Assembly: GCF_003937915.1 (NCBI RefSeq)
Contig: NZ_RHUM01000008.1
Location: 203,069-267,068, forward strand
Reading direction: 5' to 3'
Source: Erwinia sp. 198
Lineage (GTDB): Bacteria; Pseudomonadota; Gammaproteobacteria; Enterobacterales; Enterobacteriaceae
Length of the DNA: 64,000 nucleotides
A program made the translations under genes and the position numbers. Within the stretch, counting starts at the first letter, position 1. Each line of letters starts with the position of its first letter. The notes beneath the pieces are model-generated. The model saw nothing but the letters and a program-made list of their open reading frames with translations. It did no database searches and was not told the origin of the DNA. Positions 9,968 through 19,073 of this stretch are shown here, piece by piece.

Positions 9968-9990
9968 TCCCGCCCGTTACCGGGGCGGGA
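9968..9990 (+). other. Stem-loop after the DsrE-like gene
   Basis: TCCCGCCC (9968-9975) pairs with GGGCGGGA (9983-9990), 9 bp after the stop codon. There is no T run, so it may protect a 3' end or be a weak terminator. Confidence 0.45.
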
Positions 9991-10192
9991 TGCTACTCCC
10001 GCTATCGCCTGAATCTGCCTTCTTATCAGTCACCTCTGCCCATCCGCAAAAAATTGAGTTAAAATCACTAAGATTATTCCTAATGCTGACGATACTCCTT
10101 GTATGACTCCATGCTTCACCAGGGCATGACGCGTTACCAAACCAAATTAAAAAATAAGCGACATCTATGAAATGTTTCCTCGGGGCTAATCC

Positions 10193-11791
10193 ATGAGGCT
10201 TCCTCGTCTGAAGCTGGATTTGCGCACGCTGATTATGCTGCTGGCCTTTGCCAGCATTGCCATCACGTTGGCCAACTCACTGTACGCCACCCGGCAAGTG
10301 CAGCGGGAAGTGCTGATTGAAAATACGCTGGAATCCAACCGGGTTTATGCGACCAAGCTCGCCTCTACCACGGAAATGTTTTTTCAGCTGGCGGAATCGC
10401 AGCTGGCTTTCAGCGCCAAAACGCTGGGGCAGGGCGGCAATGATGAAGCGCTGATGCAGCGTGAAGTCATGCGCCTGCGCGAACAGACCAACAGTTTTAA
10501 CTCGGCGGTGATTGTCGATGCCAACGGCTGGGTAAAAGCCATCTCCCCCGACTCGCTGATGCTCAAAGGCGTGCATCTGACTACGCCGGTTACCCGACAG
10601 GCGCTGAAAGAGCGTAAACCGCTGGTCAGCCAGCCTTCGCTGTCGGTCGCTAATAATTTAATGGTGTTCGTCTCCTATCCCATCTGGTCGCCCAACGGCG
10701 TCTATCTGGGTTTTGTCGGCGGTACAATCTACCTGAAGAAAAAGAGCATTCTCAACGAGCTGTTGGGCGAGCAGTTCTACCGTGACGGCTCTTCTCTTTA
10801 CGTTGTCGACAGCGGCAACCGCGTGCTTTATCACCAAAACGGCACGTTAATCGGGCAGAAAATCGCGCCGCTGATTAGCGATGCAATGAAACAGGATAAC
10901 GGCTCTCAGCAGGTGTCGAAGCAAAACGACGAGCCGATGCTGGCAGGCTACGCGATGGTCGCCACGCCCGGCTGGATGATTGTGGCGATGAAGCCGACGC
11001 CAACCACGCTGACGCCGCTTACCAGCATGATGCTGCAGGTGGTGCAGCGCGCCGTTCCGCTGGCGCTGTTGACGCTGGCGTTAGCCTGGCTGTTTGCCTG
11101 GCTGATCGCGCGGCCGCTGGGGCGGCTGGCGGACAACGCCAGCCAGATGGATGCGTCCGGCGCGTCTACGGAGATTGGCGCCATCCGCTCCTGGTATTAC
11201 GAAGCGGCGCAGATCAAGCGGGCAATGCTCACTGGCCTCGGCCTGCTTCAGGATAAAATCGGTCGCCTGAAGTTTGAGGTGCAGACCGATCCTATGACCT
11301 CATTGCTGAACCGTCGCGGCCTGCATGCCGTGCTGGAGTATTTTTACGCCACGCGCCAGCCTTTTGCCGTACTGGCGCTGGACATCGATCACTTTAAACG
11401 CGTCAACGACGGCTGGGGTCACGACGTGGGCGACAGCGTGATTAAAAGCGTGGCGCAGGAGCTGAGCAAAAGCTCGCGCCAGACCGACGTGGTGTGCCGC
11501 AACGGCGGCGAAGAGTTTTTGATGATCCTGCCGGGCGCGGACCGGGAAATGGCGGCGGTCATTGCCGAACGCGTACGCAAAAAAATCGAACAGCTGGCGA
11601 TGGCCCCGGTGGGGTGCGTGACGCTGTCGATTGGCGTAGCGCTGTGGAATGCGGATGAGGTGCCGCTGGAGCAGGTATTTAAACAGGCGGACGACGCCCT
11701 CTACAGCGCCAAACATGCCGGACGCAACCGCGTGGTAATGAGCGGGCAGTGGCAGGAAACGGCGCAGGAGGTTTATCGTCAGTATGGTTGA
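10193..11791 (+). CDS. Membrane diguanylate cyclase (Cache-like sensor + GGDEF)
   Basis: Makes cyclic di-GMP from GTP in response to a periplasmic signal. 532 residues: transmembrane segment 11-31, periplasmic Cache-like sensor about 35-280, second transmembrane segment 287-305, a short linker, then GGDEF about 365-525. The active-site motif is GGEEF (438-442), expected to be active. An inhibitory-site RxxD (RQTD, 429-432) stands five residues upstream, so product feedback is likely. DIDHFKRVNDGWGH is the metal/GTP-binding part. The ligand is unknown. No EAL domain. Confidence 0.93.
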   Translation: MRLPRLKLDLRTLIMLLAFASIAITLANSLYATRQVQREVLIENTLESNRVYATKLASTTEMFFQLAESQLAFSAKTLGQGGNDEALMQREVMRLREQTNSFNSAVIVDANGWVKAISPDSLMLKGVHLTTPVTRQALKERKPLVSQPSLSVANNLMVFVSYPIWSPNGVYLGFVGGTIYLKKKSILNELLGEQFYRDGSSLYVVDSGNRVLYHQNGTLIGQKIAPLISDAMKQDNGSQQVSKQNDEPMLAGYAMVATPGWMIVAMKPTPTTLTPLTSMMLQVVQRAVPLALLTLALAWLFAWLIARPLGRLADNASQMDASGASTEIGAIRSWYYEAAQIKRAMLTGLGLLQDKIGRLKFEVQTDPMTSLLNRRGLHAVLEYFYATRQPFAVLALDIDHFKRVNDGWGHDVGDSVIKSVAQELSKSSRQTDVVCRNGGEEFLMILPGADREMAAVIAERVRKKIEQLAMAPVGCVTLSIGVALWNADEVPLEQVFKQADDALYSAKHAGRNRVVMSGQWQETAQEVYRQYG

Positions 11792-11870
11792 GGCCTGTGC
11801 CGGAAGCCGCGCGGCCAGCCATTTTTTCAGGTAGACTCTGCGGCTTCCTTCAGTAAGCCAGGACTTTTCC

Positions 11871-12944
11871 ATGCTGGATCTTCTACTACAGTGGTATCGC
11901 CGGCGCTTTAGCGACCCCCAGGCTATCGCGCTGCTGGCGATACTGCTCGCCGCTTTCGGCATCCTCTTCTTCTTTAACGGCCTGCTGGCGCCGCTGCTGG
12001 TGGCGCTGGTTGTCGCTTATCTGCTGGAGTGGCCGACGGTGCGCCTGGAACGGCTTGGCTGCTCGCGCGCCTGGGCCACCACTATCGTGCTGATTTTCTT
12101 CGCCACTATTGTGCTGGTGCTGATCCTGGTCGTGGCGCCCGTCGCCTGGCAACAGGGGATCAATTTAGCGCACGAGCTGCCTACGATGCTAACCAGCCTG
12201 TATCACTTTGCCACGCGTCTGCCGGAGCGTTTTCCGGCGCTGATAGATGTCGGGCTGGTCGATATCGTGGTGGAAAACCTGCGCGCCAGGCTGAGCGGTA
12301 TCGGCGATCAGCTGCTGCGCTATTCTCTGGCTTCGCTGGTGGGCCTGATGACGCTGGCGATTTACCTGGTGCTGGTGCCGCTGATGGTGTTCTTCCTGCT
12401 GAAGGATAAAGAGCAGATGCTGGCGGCGATCGGCCGCATTTTACCGCGTAACCGCGGCCTGGCCGGACAGGTCTGGCTGGAGATGAATCAGCAGGTTTCC
12501 AACTATATTCGCGGCAAAGTGCTGGAAATGGTGGTGGTCGGCGTGGCGAGCTGGATCGGTTTTCTGGCTATCGGCATGAACTACGCGCTGCTGCTGGCGG
12601 TGCTGGTTGGCGTGTCGGTACTGATCCCTTACATAGGCGCGCTGGCCGTGACCGTGCCGGTCATTGGCGTGGGCCTGGCGCAGTGGGGGCTGGGCGGCGA
12701 TTTCTGGACGATGATTATCGTCTATCTGATTATTCAGGGGCTGGACGGCAATATTCTGGTGCCGGTGCTGTTTTCCGAAGCGGTAAATCTGCATCCGCTG
12801 GTGATTATTCTGTCGGTGGTGATCTTTGGCGGCCTGTGGGGCTTCTGGGGCGTGTTTTTCGCTATTCCGCTGGCCTCGCTGGTGAAAGCGGTGCTCCATG
12901 CCTGGCCTGATGAACTGAATTCTGAACGTTCAGGGCTTAAATAG
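11871..12944 (+). CDS. perM: AI-2E family membrane protein PerM
   Basis: Inner-membrane protein of the AI-2E/PerM family (E. coli YfgO). 357 residues with about eight hydrophobic segments, including FGILFFFNGLLAPLLVALVVAYLL and a C-terminal GGLWGFWGVFFAIPLASL. The exact transport role in enterobacteria is not settled. In E. coli it adjoins bepA; here two inserted genes separate them. It ends in a strong hairpin. Confidence 0.93.
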   Translation: MLDLLLQWYRRRFSDPQAIALLAILLAAFGILFFFNGLLAPLLVALVVAYLLEWPTVRLERLGCSRAWATTIVLIFFATIVLVLILVVAPVAWQQGINLAHELPTMLTSLYHFATRLPERFPALIDVGLVDIVVENLRARLSGIGDQLLRYSLASLVGLMTLAIYLVLVPLMVFFLLKDKEQMLAAIGRILPRNRGLAGQVWLEMNQQVSNYIRGKVLEMVVVGVASWIGFLAIGMNYALLLAVLVGVSVLIPYIGALAVTVPVIGVGLAQWGLGGDFWTMIIVYLIIQGLDGNILVPVLFSEAVNLHPLVIILSVVIFGGLWGFWGVFFAIPLASLVKAVLHAWPDELNSERSGLK

Positions 12945-12947
12945 GTA

Positions 12948-12980
12948 ATAAAGAGAGGAGAGAATATCTCCTCTCTTTAT
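12948..12980. terminator. perM terminator
   Basis: A perfect 14-bp stem (12948-12961 with 12967-12980) closes a GAATA loop 4 bp after the perM stop; T-rich sequence follows. Confidence 0.75.
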
Positions 12981-13141
12981 CTATTAATTCTTGTTGCGCT
13001 ATTCATGAAATTACTGGCTGTATAAGCGAGTTGCTATTCCGCAAAGGGATAATGAATTAAAGTTGTTTTTCCGTGGAAGGACGCGTAATGTTTTAGGTTG
13101 TTTTAAATCCCTCCCTTTAACTCTTCTTCAAAAGGATTTTT

Positions 13142-13702
13142 ATGGAAAGATTAAGCGGAAAACATTGGGTAAAAGAGTTTGTTGGCAGCAACAGGATCGG
13201 CGATCTCAATCCTGACTTTGGCAGCAATGTTCGGCATTTTATTTCTGCTCTGGAAAAAGCGGATGCGAGAGTAAGTGTTAATGCCGCTTTTCGTCCTCCG
13301 GAACGGGCTTATCTGATGCATTGGTCATGGAAAATATACAGGCGGAAAGTAGAGCCTCAAGCTGTTCCATCTCGCGCTAATGTTGATATTAAATGGGTCC
13401 ATGATACCCAGGATAAGAGCCTGGCCGCAGCAGCGGAAATGGTGGCAGCATTTGGCATGACAAACCTGAACGTTGCGCCATCATTAAGAAGCCGGCATAC
13501 GGAAGGGAAAGCCATTGATATGGCCATTTCCTGGTCTGGGATATTAATAATAGAAGACAATAATAAAAAAAAGCTAACTATCAGATCATTTCCGAAAGAC
13601 GGCATGAATAAAGAACTTCATGAGGTGGGGAAAACATTTGGCGTCATTAAATACCGTGGTGGTATAAGCGATAAACCTCATTGGTCCTCGGATGGGCGGT
13701 AA
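13142..13702 (+). CDS. Putative M15 (VanY/DacY-like) peptidoglycan peptidase
   Basis: 186 residues, no signal peptide. SRHTEGKAID (117-126) is the SxHxxGxAxD zinc motif of M15 peptidases, and DKPHWSS (H180) supplies the expected second His-Trp. AAFRPPERAYLMHW (48-61) fits the conserved Arg-containing segment before the metal site. Probably cleaves peptidoglycan peptide bonds (inference). AAGGA lies before the ATG. The stop is one base before the downstream lipoprotein start. Base composition is clearly lower in GC than perM or bcp, suggesting transfer. A cell-wall hydrolase without an export signal, paired with a periplasmic lipoprotein, looks like an interbacterial effector/immunity pair. 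Confidence 0.72.
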   Translation: MERLSGKHWVKEFVGSNRIGDLNPDFGSNVRHFISALEKADARVSVNAAFRPPERAYLMHWSWKIYRRKVEPQAVPSRANVDIKWVHDTQDKSLAAAAEMVAAFGMTNLNVAPSLRSRHTEGKAIDMAISWSGILIIEDNNKKKLTIRSFPKDGMNKELHEVGKTFGVIKYRGGISDKPHWSSDGR

Positions 13703-13703
13703 T

Positions 13704-13994
13704 ATGAAAGCTCACTTAGCTGGTCTAGTTTTTACTTTTACTGTTTGCGGTTGTTCGTATGCCAATAAGCCTCCATCTGTACCCAAAGATGTGAAGGCAT
13801 TTTTGGATAACGCCGAAGATTGCCAGCACTTCTCAGGCGAATGGGACAGTACGCTTTCAGCGGCACGCCAAAATGAGATAGAAAAGAAGGTGGAAACCGT
13901 CTGTGACCAGGCCAGAAGACAAAAGGAAAAATTAAAGAAAAGGTATTATGGAAATAAAATGATTGAAGCACAGCTGGATGACTACGATTTTTGA
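13704..13994 (+). CDS. Small lipoprotein, candidate immunity partner of the M15 peptidase
   Basis: 96 residues from ATG 13704; the in-frame ATG at 13692 lies inside the upstream gene. Signal MKAHLAGLVFTFTVCGC ends in a lipobox-like VCGC, so the mature protein would be membrane-anchored and face the periplasm. The mature part is small, charged and helical, with two further Cys (CQHFSGEWD and TVCDQARRQ). I do not recognise the family. It starts one base after the peptidase stop, so the two are co-translated. Location and size fit protection against the neighbour, but nothing in the sequence proves it. Confidence 0.68.
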   Translation: MKAHLAGLVFTFTVCGCSYANKPPSVPKDVKAFLDNAEDCQHFSGEWDSTLSAARQNEIEKKVETVCDQARRQKEKLKKRYYGNKMIEAQLDDYDF

Positions 13995-14045
13995 CATCAG
14001 AAAACGTTATCGCAATGGGCGGTAATCACACCGCCCGTTGCACCA

Positions 14046-14513
14046 TCAGGCCGATTGCAAATAGTCCATCACGATATCGTGGTGGTTGCTGGTTTTGAAA
14101 TCATCAAACACTTTTTCGATTTTGCCGTCGGTACCAATCAGGAAGCTGATGCGGTGGATGCCGTCATAGGTTTTGCCCATAAAGGTTTTCTCGCCCCAGA
14201 TGCCGAACTGCTCGCAAACCTGATGATTTTCATCCGACAGCAGCGTGAAGTTCAGCAGCTCCTTCTCGACAAAACGCGAGAGTTTTTCCGGTTTATCGGT
14301 GCTGATGCCCAGCACTTCCACGCCCGCTTTTTTCAGCTCGTCCATGCTGTCGCGCAGACCGCACGCCTGTACGGTGCAGCCCGGCGTCATGGCTTTCGGG
14401 TAAAAATAGACCAGAACGCGCTGTCCCTGGAAGTCGGTCAGGTTTACCTGCTCGCCATCCTGGTCGGGTAAGCTAAAGACGGGTGCGGGATCGCCGGCTT
14501 TCAGTGGATTCAT
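14046..14513 (-). CDS. bcp: Thioredoxin-dependent thiol peroxidase Bcp
   Basis: Atypical 2-Cys peroxiredoxin reducing H2O2 and organic peroxides. 155 residues from the ATG at 14513, matching the E. coli start MNPLKAGD; the longer open frame is the overlap with gcvR. TPGCTVQACGLRD holds the peroxidatic Cys and the second Cys five residues later. The gene overlaps the 3' end of gcvR by 41 bp, so it is probably translated by coupling within a gcvR-bcp operon. Confidence 0.96.
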   Translation of the reverse strand: MNPLKAGDPAPVFSLPDQDGEQVNLTDFQGQRVLVYFYPKAMTPGCTVQACGLRDSMDELKKAGVEVLGISTDKPEKLSRFVEKELLNFTLLSDENHQVCEQFGIWGEKTFMGKTYDGIHRISFLIGTDGKIEKVFDDFKTSNHHDIVMDYLQSA

Positions 14514-15084
14514 CACTATTCTCCGTTTTTTCATCATGCTGTGGATACTGGACGACGCTAATAGTGCCTTGTGCACTTAACTCTGTACAGAGGCTGTTAA
14601 ACGCCTGCTCAATAATGGCAGCATCCTGGCTGGCAGGACTGTGCGCGGTAATTTGAATATAGAGCAAGGGCGGCTGATTTTCTGCCGCAGGTTGCGTGCG
14701 TGAGACCAGTTCAGCAATATGCATCTGATGGGAATCAAAGAGATCGGTAAAGCGTTCGATAATATGCGCGGAGTCGGTGACTTCAATCTGCACCCAGACG
14801 GTAGCCGGCATGGGCGGCCTTTCGCGAAAGGTGGTGCGCTTCATCACGATCAGCAGCTCCAGCTCGGCGCCTTTCAGCGGCAGCGTCGATTCAATCAGCG
14901 CGATAGCGTTCCAGCTTCCTGAAAGCAGCATAATAAAAGTGAACTCATCCCCCAATATGGCCAGGCGGCTGTCTTCGATATTGCAATCGCAGCTGCTGAC
15001 GTGGCGGGTAATGGTATTAACAATCCCCGGTCGGTCGACGCCCACGGCGGTAATAACCAGGTGATGTTGCTCTGACTGCGGCAA
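14473..15084 (-). CDS. gcvR: Glycine cleavage system repressor GcvR
   Basis: ACT-domain regulator that binds GcvA and keeps gcvTHP repressed without glycine. 203 residues, with two ACT domains: HHLVITAVGVDRPGIVNTITRHV at the start and a second from about residue 95 (VWVQIEVTDSAHIIERFTDLF). The C-terminal tail after YPQHDE is longer than in E. coli and runs 41 bp into bcp, covering its ribosome site. Confidence 0.94.
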   Translation of the reverse strand: MPQSEQHHLVITAVGVDRPGIVNTITRHVSSCDCNIEDSRLAILGDEFTFIMLLSGSWNAIALIESTLPLKGAELELLIVMKRTTFRERPPMPATVWVQIEVTDSAHIIERFTDLFDSHQMHIAELVSRTQPAAENQPPLLYIQITAHSPASQDAAIIEQAFNSLCTELSAQGTISVVQYPQHDEKTENSDESTESRRSRTRL

Positions 15085-15242
15085 AATAATGCTTCCTGTA
15101 CGTCTCAGTGATTAGCAATTGTGATAACTCTTAGGTAAACATAAAAAATACCCTGTGCCAAGGGGCCTGGCAGGCTTGCCCGCTTGCTTTTCGTGGGCCG
15201 TCAAACGTACCATGAAGCACTTGTTTGTGGAGGGGATGGCTA

Positions 15243-16121
15243 ATGTTTACGGGAAGTATTGTTGCGCTCGTTACGCCGATGGACGACAAAGGGTCCGTCT
15301 GTCGCGCAAGTCTGAAAAAACTGATTGATTATCATGTTGCCAGCGGAACAGCGGCAATTGTCTCCGTAGGAACAACGGGCGAATCGGCAACATTAAGCCA
15401 CGACGAGCATGGTGACGTGGTCATGCTGACGCTGGAGCTGGCCGACGGACGCATTCCCATCATTGCCGGTACCGGCGCTAACGCCACGGCGGAAGGTATC
15501 GCGCTGACGCATCGTTTTGAAAACAGCGGCGTGGTTGGCTGCCTTACCGTCACCCCATATTACAATCGTCCAACCCAGGAAGGGCTGTACCAGCATTTTA
15601 AAGCCATCGCCGAAAGCACCGATCTTCCGCAAATGCTCTACAATGTGCCGTCGCGTACCGGTTGCGATATGCTGCCGGAAACCGTAGGCCGTCTGGCGAA
15701 GATCAAAAATATTATCGGAATCAAAGAGGCGACCGGGAACTTATCGCGGGTTAGCCAGATCCAAGAGCTGGTCGATGACGATTTCGTGCTGGTCAGCGGC
15801 GACGATCTTTCCGCCCTCGACTTTATGCAGCTGGGCGGCAGGGGCGTTATCTCCGTAACGGCCAACATCGCCGCGCGCGAAATGGCGGAGCTCTGTGCGC
15901 TTGCGCAGCAGGGCAACTTCCGGGAAGCGCGCCGCCTTAACCAGCGTCTGATGCCTCTGCATCAGAAGCTATTTATTGAGCCTAATCCTGTCCCGGTAAA
16001 ATGGGCGGCTAAAAAATTAGGATTAATTGCAACCGATACGCTGCGTCTACCAATGACGCCGATGACTGATGCCGGTCGTCCGGTTGTTGAGCAGGCACTG
16101 AAAGACGCAGGCCTGCTGTAA
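15243..16121 (+). CDS. dapA: 4-hydroxy-tetrahydrodipicolinate synthase DapA
   Basis: First committed step of lysine/meso-DAP synthesis: pyruvate + aspartate semialdehyde. 292 residues from ATG 15243, the E. coli start MFTGSIVA, with GGAGGGG about 8 bases before it. K161 in [10 protein letters not shown] forms the Schiff base, Y133 in MLYNVPSR and T44/T45 in VGTTGES complete the catalytic triad. bamC follows 15 bp later, the conserved dapA-bamC pair. Confidence 0.97.
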   Translation: MFTGSIVALVTPMDDKGSVCRASLKKLIDYHVASGTAAIVSVGTTGESATLSHDEHGDVVMLTLELADGRIPIIAGTGANATAEGIALTHRFENSGVVGCLTVTPYYNRPTQEGLYQHFKAIAESTDLPQMLYNVPSRTGCDMLPETVGRLAKIKNIIGIKEATGNLSRVSQIQELVDDDFVLVSGDDLSALDFMQLGGRGVISVTANIAAREMAELCALAQQGNFREARRLNQRLMPLHQKLFIEPNPVPVKWAAKKLGLIATDTLRLPMTPMTDAGRPVVEQALKDAGLL

Positions 16122-16136
16122 ATTTAGGGAGAAGTA

Positions 16137-17168
16137 ATGGCTTACTCAGTACAAAAGTCGGCAATCGCAAAAGTGGTTGGCCTGTCGCTGGTAATGTTGC
16201 TGGCGGCATGTTCGAGCGATCAGCGCTACAAGCGCCAGGTCAGCGGCGACGAATCTTACCTCAAAGCTGCGGATATCAACGAGCTGCAAGCGCCAGCAGG
16301 GATGATCCTGCCGCTGCAAAACGGTGATTTTGATATTCCTTCCGCCAGCGCGAAAGGCGCCGTCGGCAAGCAGCTGGATATCCGTCCACCGGCCCAGCCG
16401 CTGGCGCTGATCAACGGCGCCCGCACTCAGTTTGCCGGCAACTCCGGCGTGCTGCTGGTCGATAACGCCAGCGGCGCGCTGTGGCCGCAGGTTGTGACGG
16501 TAGTGCAGACGCGCAACTATCCGATTGCCAGCCGCACCGACGGCAGCCAGACGCTGACCACCGACTGGGTGCAGTGGAACCGCGCTGATGAAGATCATCA
16601 GTATCGCGGCCGCTACCAGATAGCCGTGCAGCAGCAGGGCTATCAGCAGGCGCTGAGCGTGAAGCTGCTGGAACTGGAGCAGGAAGGTAAAGCCGTTACT
16701 TCACCCGTCCAGCTGCAGCGCTACACCGCGCAGATGCTGAATGAGCTGAGCGCTGGTCTGGATAAAATCGCTACCTCTCGCGACGACGCGGCGGTCAAAG
16801 GCAGCACTGCGCAAATCAACGTGCAGAGCGGCGCGGACGATACCGGCCTGCCTACGCTGGTGGTGCGTGCGCCGTTTAACCTGGTCTGGGAACGTCTGCC
16901 GACCGCACTGGAGCGCGTGGGCATGAAGATTACCGACCGCAATCGTCCGCAGGGCAGCCTGAACGTGACCTACAGCGCGCCGTCCAGCGAGACCTGGGAC
17001 AGCATTGGCGCGAAAGACCCTGAGCTGAACGACGGCAACTATAAGCTTCAGGTCGGCGATCTGGATAACCGCAGCAGCCTGCAGTTCCTGGATCCAAAAG
17101 GCCATGCGCTGACCCAGTCGCAAAACGATGCGCTGGTCGCCGTATTCCAGGCGGCATTTAACAAATAA
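16137..17168 (+). CDS. bamC: Outer-membrane assembly lipoprotein BamC
   Basis: Lipoprotein subunit of the BAM complex that folds outer-membrane proteins. 343 residues, E. coli-like length. Signal ending LLAACSS gives a lipobox Cys at about 25. An unstructured N-terminal segment that binds BamD (about 26-95) is followed by two helix-grip domains (about 100-215 and 230-343). GGGAGAAG precedes the ATG. Co-transcribed with dapA and closed by a strong terminator. Confidence 0.96.
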   Translation: MAYSVQKSAIAKVVGLSLVMLLAACSSDQRYKRQVSGDESYLKAADINELQAPAGMILPLQNGDFDIPSASAKGAVGKQLDIRPPAQPLALINGARTQFAGNSGVLLVDNASGALWPQVVTVVQTRNYPIASRTDGSQTLTTDWVQWNRADEDHQYRGRYQIAVQQQGYQQALSVKLLELEQEGKAVTSPVQLQRYTAQMLNELSAGLDKIATSRDDAAVKGSTAQINVQSGADDTGLPTLVVRAPFNLVWERLPTALERVGMKITDRNRPQGSLNVTYSAPSSETWDSIGAKDPELNDGNYKLQVGDLDNRSSLQFLDPKGHALTQSQNDALVAVFQAAFNK

Positions 17169-17171
17169 TTG

Positions 17172-17198
17172 AAAGGCCGACGCGCGTCGGCCTTTTTT
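17172..17198 (+). terminator. dapA-bamC terminator
   Basis: A perfect GC-rich palindrome (17172-17195) with stem AAAGGCCGAC/GTCGGCCTTT is followed by six Ts from 17193, three bases after the bamC stop. Confidence 0.9.
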
Positions 17199-17332
17199 AT
17201 TTGCTGCCGCGTAATCGATTGCTTCGGTTTTTTCGCGTCCGATCATACAATGGACGCAACAGTTCATACCCGACCGGTTTCGGCCTGTTCGCAGGCGCAA
17301 AGCACCGGGCATTTCACGTTTGGAGTAAAGAG

Positions 17333-18046
17333 ATGAAAAAGCAAGCTGAGTTGTATCGCGGCAAAGCGAAAACCGTTTACAGCACCGAAAATCCGGATCT
17401 GCTGATACTCGAATTCCGCAACGATACATCAGCCCTGGACGGTGAGCGCATCGAACAGTTTGACCGCAAAGGAATGATTAACAATAAATTTAATCACTTT
17501 ATTATGAGCAAACTGGCGGCCGCAGGCATCCCCACCCAGATGGAGGCGCTGCTGTCTGATAATGAAGCGCTGGTCAAAAAGCTGGAAATGGTGCCGGTGG
17601 AATGCGTGGTGCGCAACCGCGCGGCAGGGTCGCTGGTGAAGCGCCTGGGCGTGGAAGAGGGCACTGTCCTTAACCCGCCGCTGTTCGATCTGTTTTTAAA
17701 AGACGACGCGCGTCACGATCCCATGATCAACGAATCCTACTGCGAAACCTTTGGCTGGGTGAGCAAAGAGAATCTGGCGCGTATGCGCGAGCTGACCTAC
17801 AAAGCGAACGACGTGCTGAGCCAGCTTTTCTCCGATGCCGGTCTGATCCTGGTGGACTTCAAGCTTGAGTTCGGCCTGTTCCACGGCGAAGTCACGCTGG
17901 GCGATGAGTTTTCCCCGGACGGCGCGCGCCTGTGGGACAAAGAGACGCTGAATAAAATGGATAAAGATCGCTATCGCCAGAGTCTGGGCGGTCTGATTGA
18001 AGCCTATGAAGAAGTGGCGAATCGTCTGGGCGTGAAGCTGGACTGA
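17333..18046 (+). CDS. purC: SAICAR synthetase PurC
   Basis: De novo purine synthesis: CAIR + aspartate + ATP to SAICAR. 237 residues from ATG 17333, matching the E. coli start ([14 protein letters not shown]), with GGAG 8 bases upstream. [10 protein letters not shown] is the ATP-binding start, [13 protein letters not shown] the substrate region, and DFKLEFG the metal/ATP part. A -10-like TACAAT lies at 17246-17251. I see no strong PurR operator, only a weak ACGCAACAGTT at 17254. Ends in a strong terminator. Confidence 0.96.
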   Translation: MKKQAELYRGKAKTVYSTENPDLLILEFRNDTSALDGERIEQFDRKGMINNKFNHFIMSKLAAAGIPTQMEALLSDNEALVKKLEMVPVECVVRNRAAGSLVKRLGVEEGTVLNPPLFDLFLKDDARHDPMINESYCETFGWVSKENLARMRELTYKANDVLSQLFSDAGLILVDFKLEFGLFHGEVTLGDEFSPDGARLWDKETLNKMDKDRYRQSLGGLIEAYEEVANRLGVKLD

Positions 18047-18053
18047 TTTTTCC

Positions 18054-18084
18054 CGGCCGTGGGTGTCGCCACGGCCGCTTTTTT
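18054..18084 (+). terminator. purC terminator
   Basis: CGGCCGTGG (18054-18062) pairs with CCACGGCCG (18069-18077) and a T run follows. Confidence 0.9.
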
Positions 18085-18215
18085 CTTACCTGCTGCGTTA
18101 ACCTCCCTTTATTCTGAAATACCTTTCCGTTCCGGCCCTGCAGCCGCCGCAAGGCTGGTGTTAGCGGCTATGCGCGACTAAAATCACTCCAACAGTTCAT
18201 AATCCGAGGTAGTGT

Positions 18216-19073
18216 ATGCGTTGGCAAGGGCGCCGTGAGAGCGATAACGTGGAAGATCGCCGTAATGAATCCGGTGGTAACTCAATGGGCGCGGGACGGA
18301 TGCGTATTCCGCGCGGCAAAGGCGGCATCGTTCTGCTGATCGTGGTGATGATTGCGGGCTACTACGGCTACGATTTAACGCCTTTGTTGACCGGCGAGTC
18401 GACCTCGCTCTCTTCACAGCAGCAGCGAAGCACGCCGCAGCAGGACGAGGCGGCGAAATTCACCTCGGTGATGCTGGCCACCACGGAAGACACCTGGCAA
18501 AAAATCTTCGAGAAAATGGGCAAAACCTATACGCCACCTAAGCTGGTGATGTATCGCGGTGCAACCCGTACCGGCTGCGGCACGGGACAGTCCGTGATGG
18601 GGCCGTTCTACTGCCCGACCGACAGCACCGTCTACATCGATCTGTCATTCTATGATGAAATGAAAAACAAGCTTGGCGCCGATGGCGACTTTGCGCAGGG
18701 CTACGTGGTTGCGCACGAGGTCGGACACCACGTGCAGCATCTTCTGGGTATTGAACCTAAGGTGCGTCAGCTGCAGCAGCAGGGCGGCCAAAAGCAGGCG
18801 AACCAGCTTTCCGTGAAGCTGGAGCTACAGGCCGACTGCTTTGCCGGCGTCTGGGGCCACTATATGCAGCAGGAAAACGTGCTGGAGCCGGGCGATTTGC
18901 AGGAGGCGCTGAACGCCGCCGAGGCGATCGGGGACGATCGTCTGCAACAGAAAAGCCAGGGACGCGTGGTGCCGGACAGTTTCACCCACGGCACCTCGGA
19001 GCAGCGCTACAGCTGGTTTAAAAAAGGGTTCGACAGCGGCAATCCCGGCCAGTGTGACACTTTCAGTGGCTGA
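18216..19073 (+). CDS. ypfJ: Neutral zinc metallopeptidase family protein YpfJ
   Basis: 285 residues, as in E. coli YpfJ. A single transmembrane anchor (about 33-50, [17 protein letters not shown]) follows a charged cytoplasmic start, so the C-terminal domain faces the periplasm. [15 protein letters not shown] holds the HExxH zinc motif, with a likely third ligand in [12 protein letters not shown]. Substrate unknown. The last 20 bases overlap the start of tmcA. Confidence 0.92.
   Translation: MRWQGRRESDNVEDRRNESGGNSMGAGRMRIPRGKGGIVLLIVVMIAGYYGYDLTPLLTGESTSLSSQQQRSTPQQDEAAKFTSVMLATTEDTWQKIFEKMGKTYTPPKLVMYRGATRTGCGTGQSVMGPFYCPTDSTVYIDLSFYDEMKNKLGADGDFAQGYVVAHEVGHHVQHLLGIEPKVRQLQQQGGQKQANQLSVKLELQADCFAGVWGHYMQQENVLEPGDLQEALNAAEAIGDDRLQQKSQGRVVPDSFTHGTSEQRYSWFKKGFDSGNPGQCDTFSG

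Noticed and set aside
17254..17269. PurR operator at purC
   Set aside because: ACGCAACAGTT matches only the left half of the consensus; not reported as a feature.
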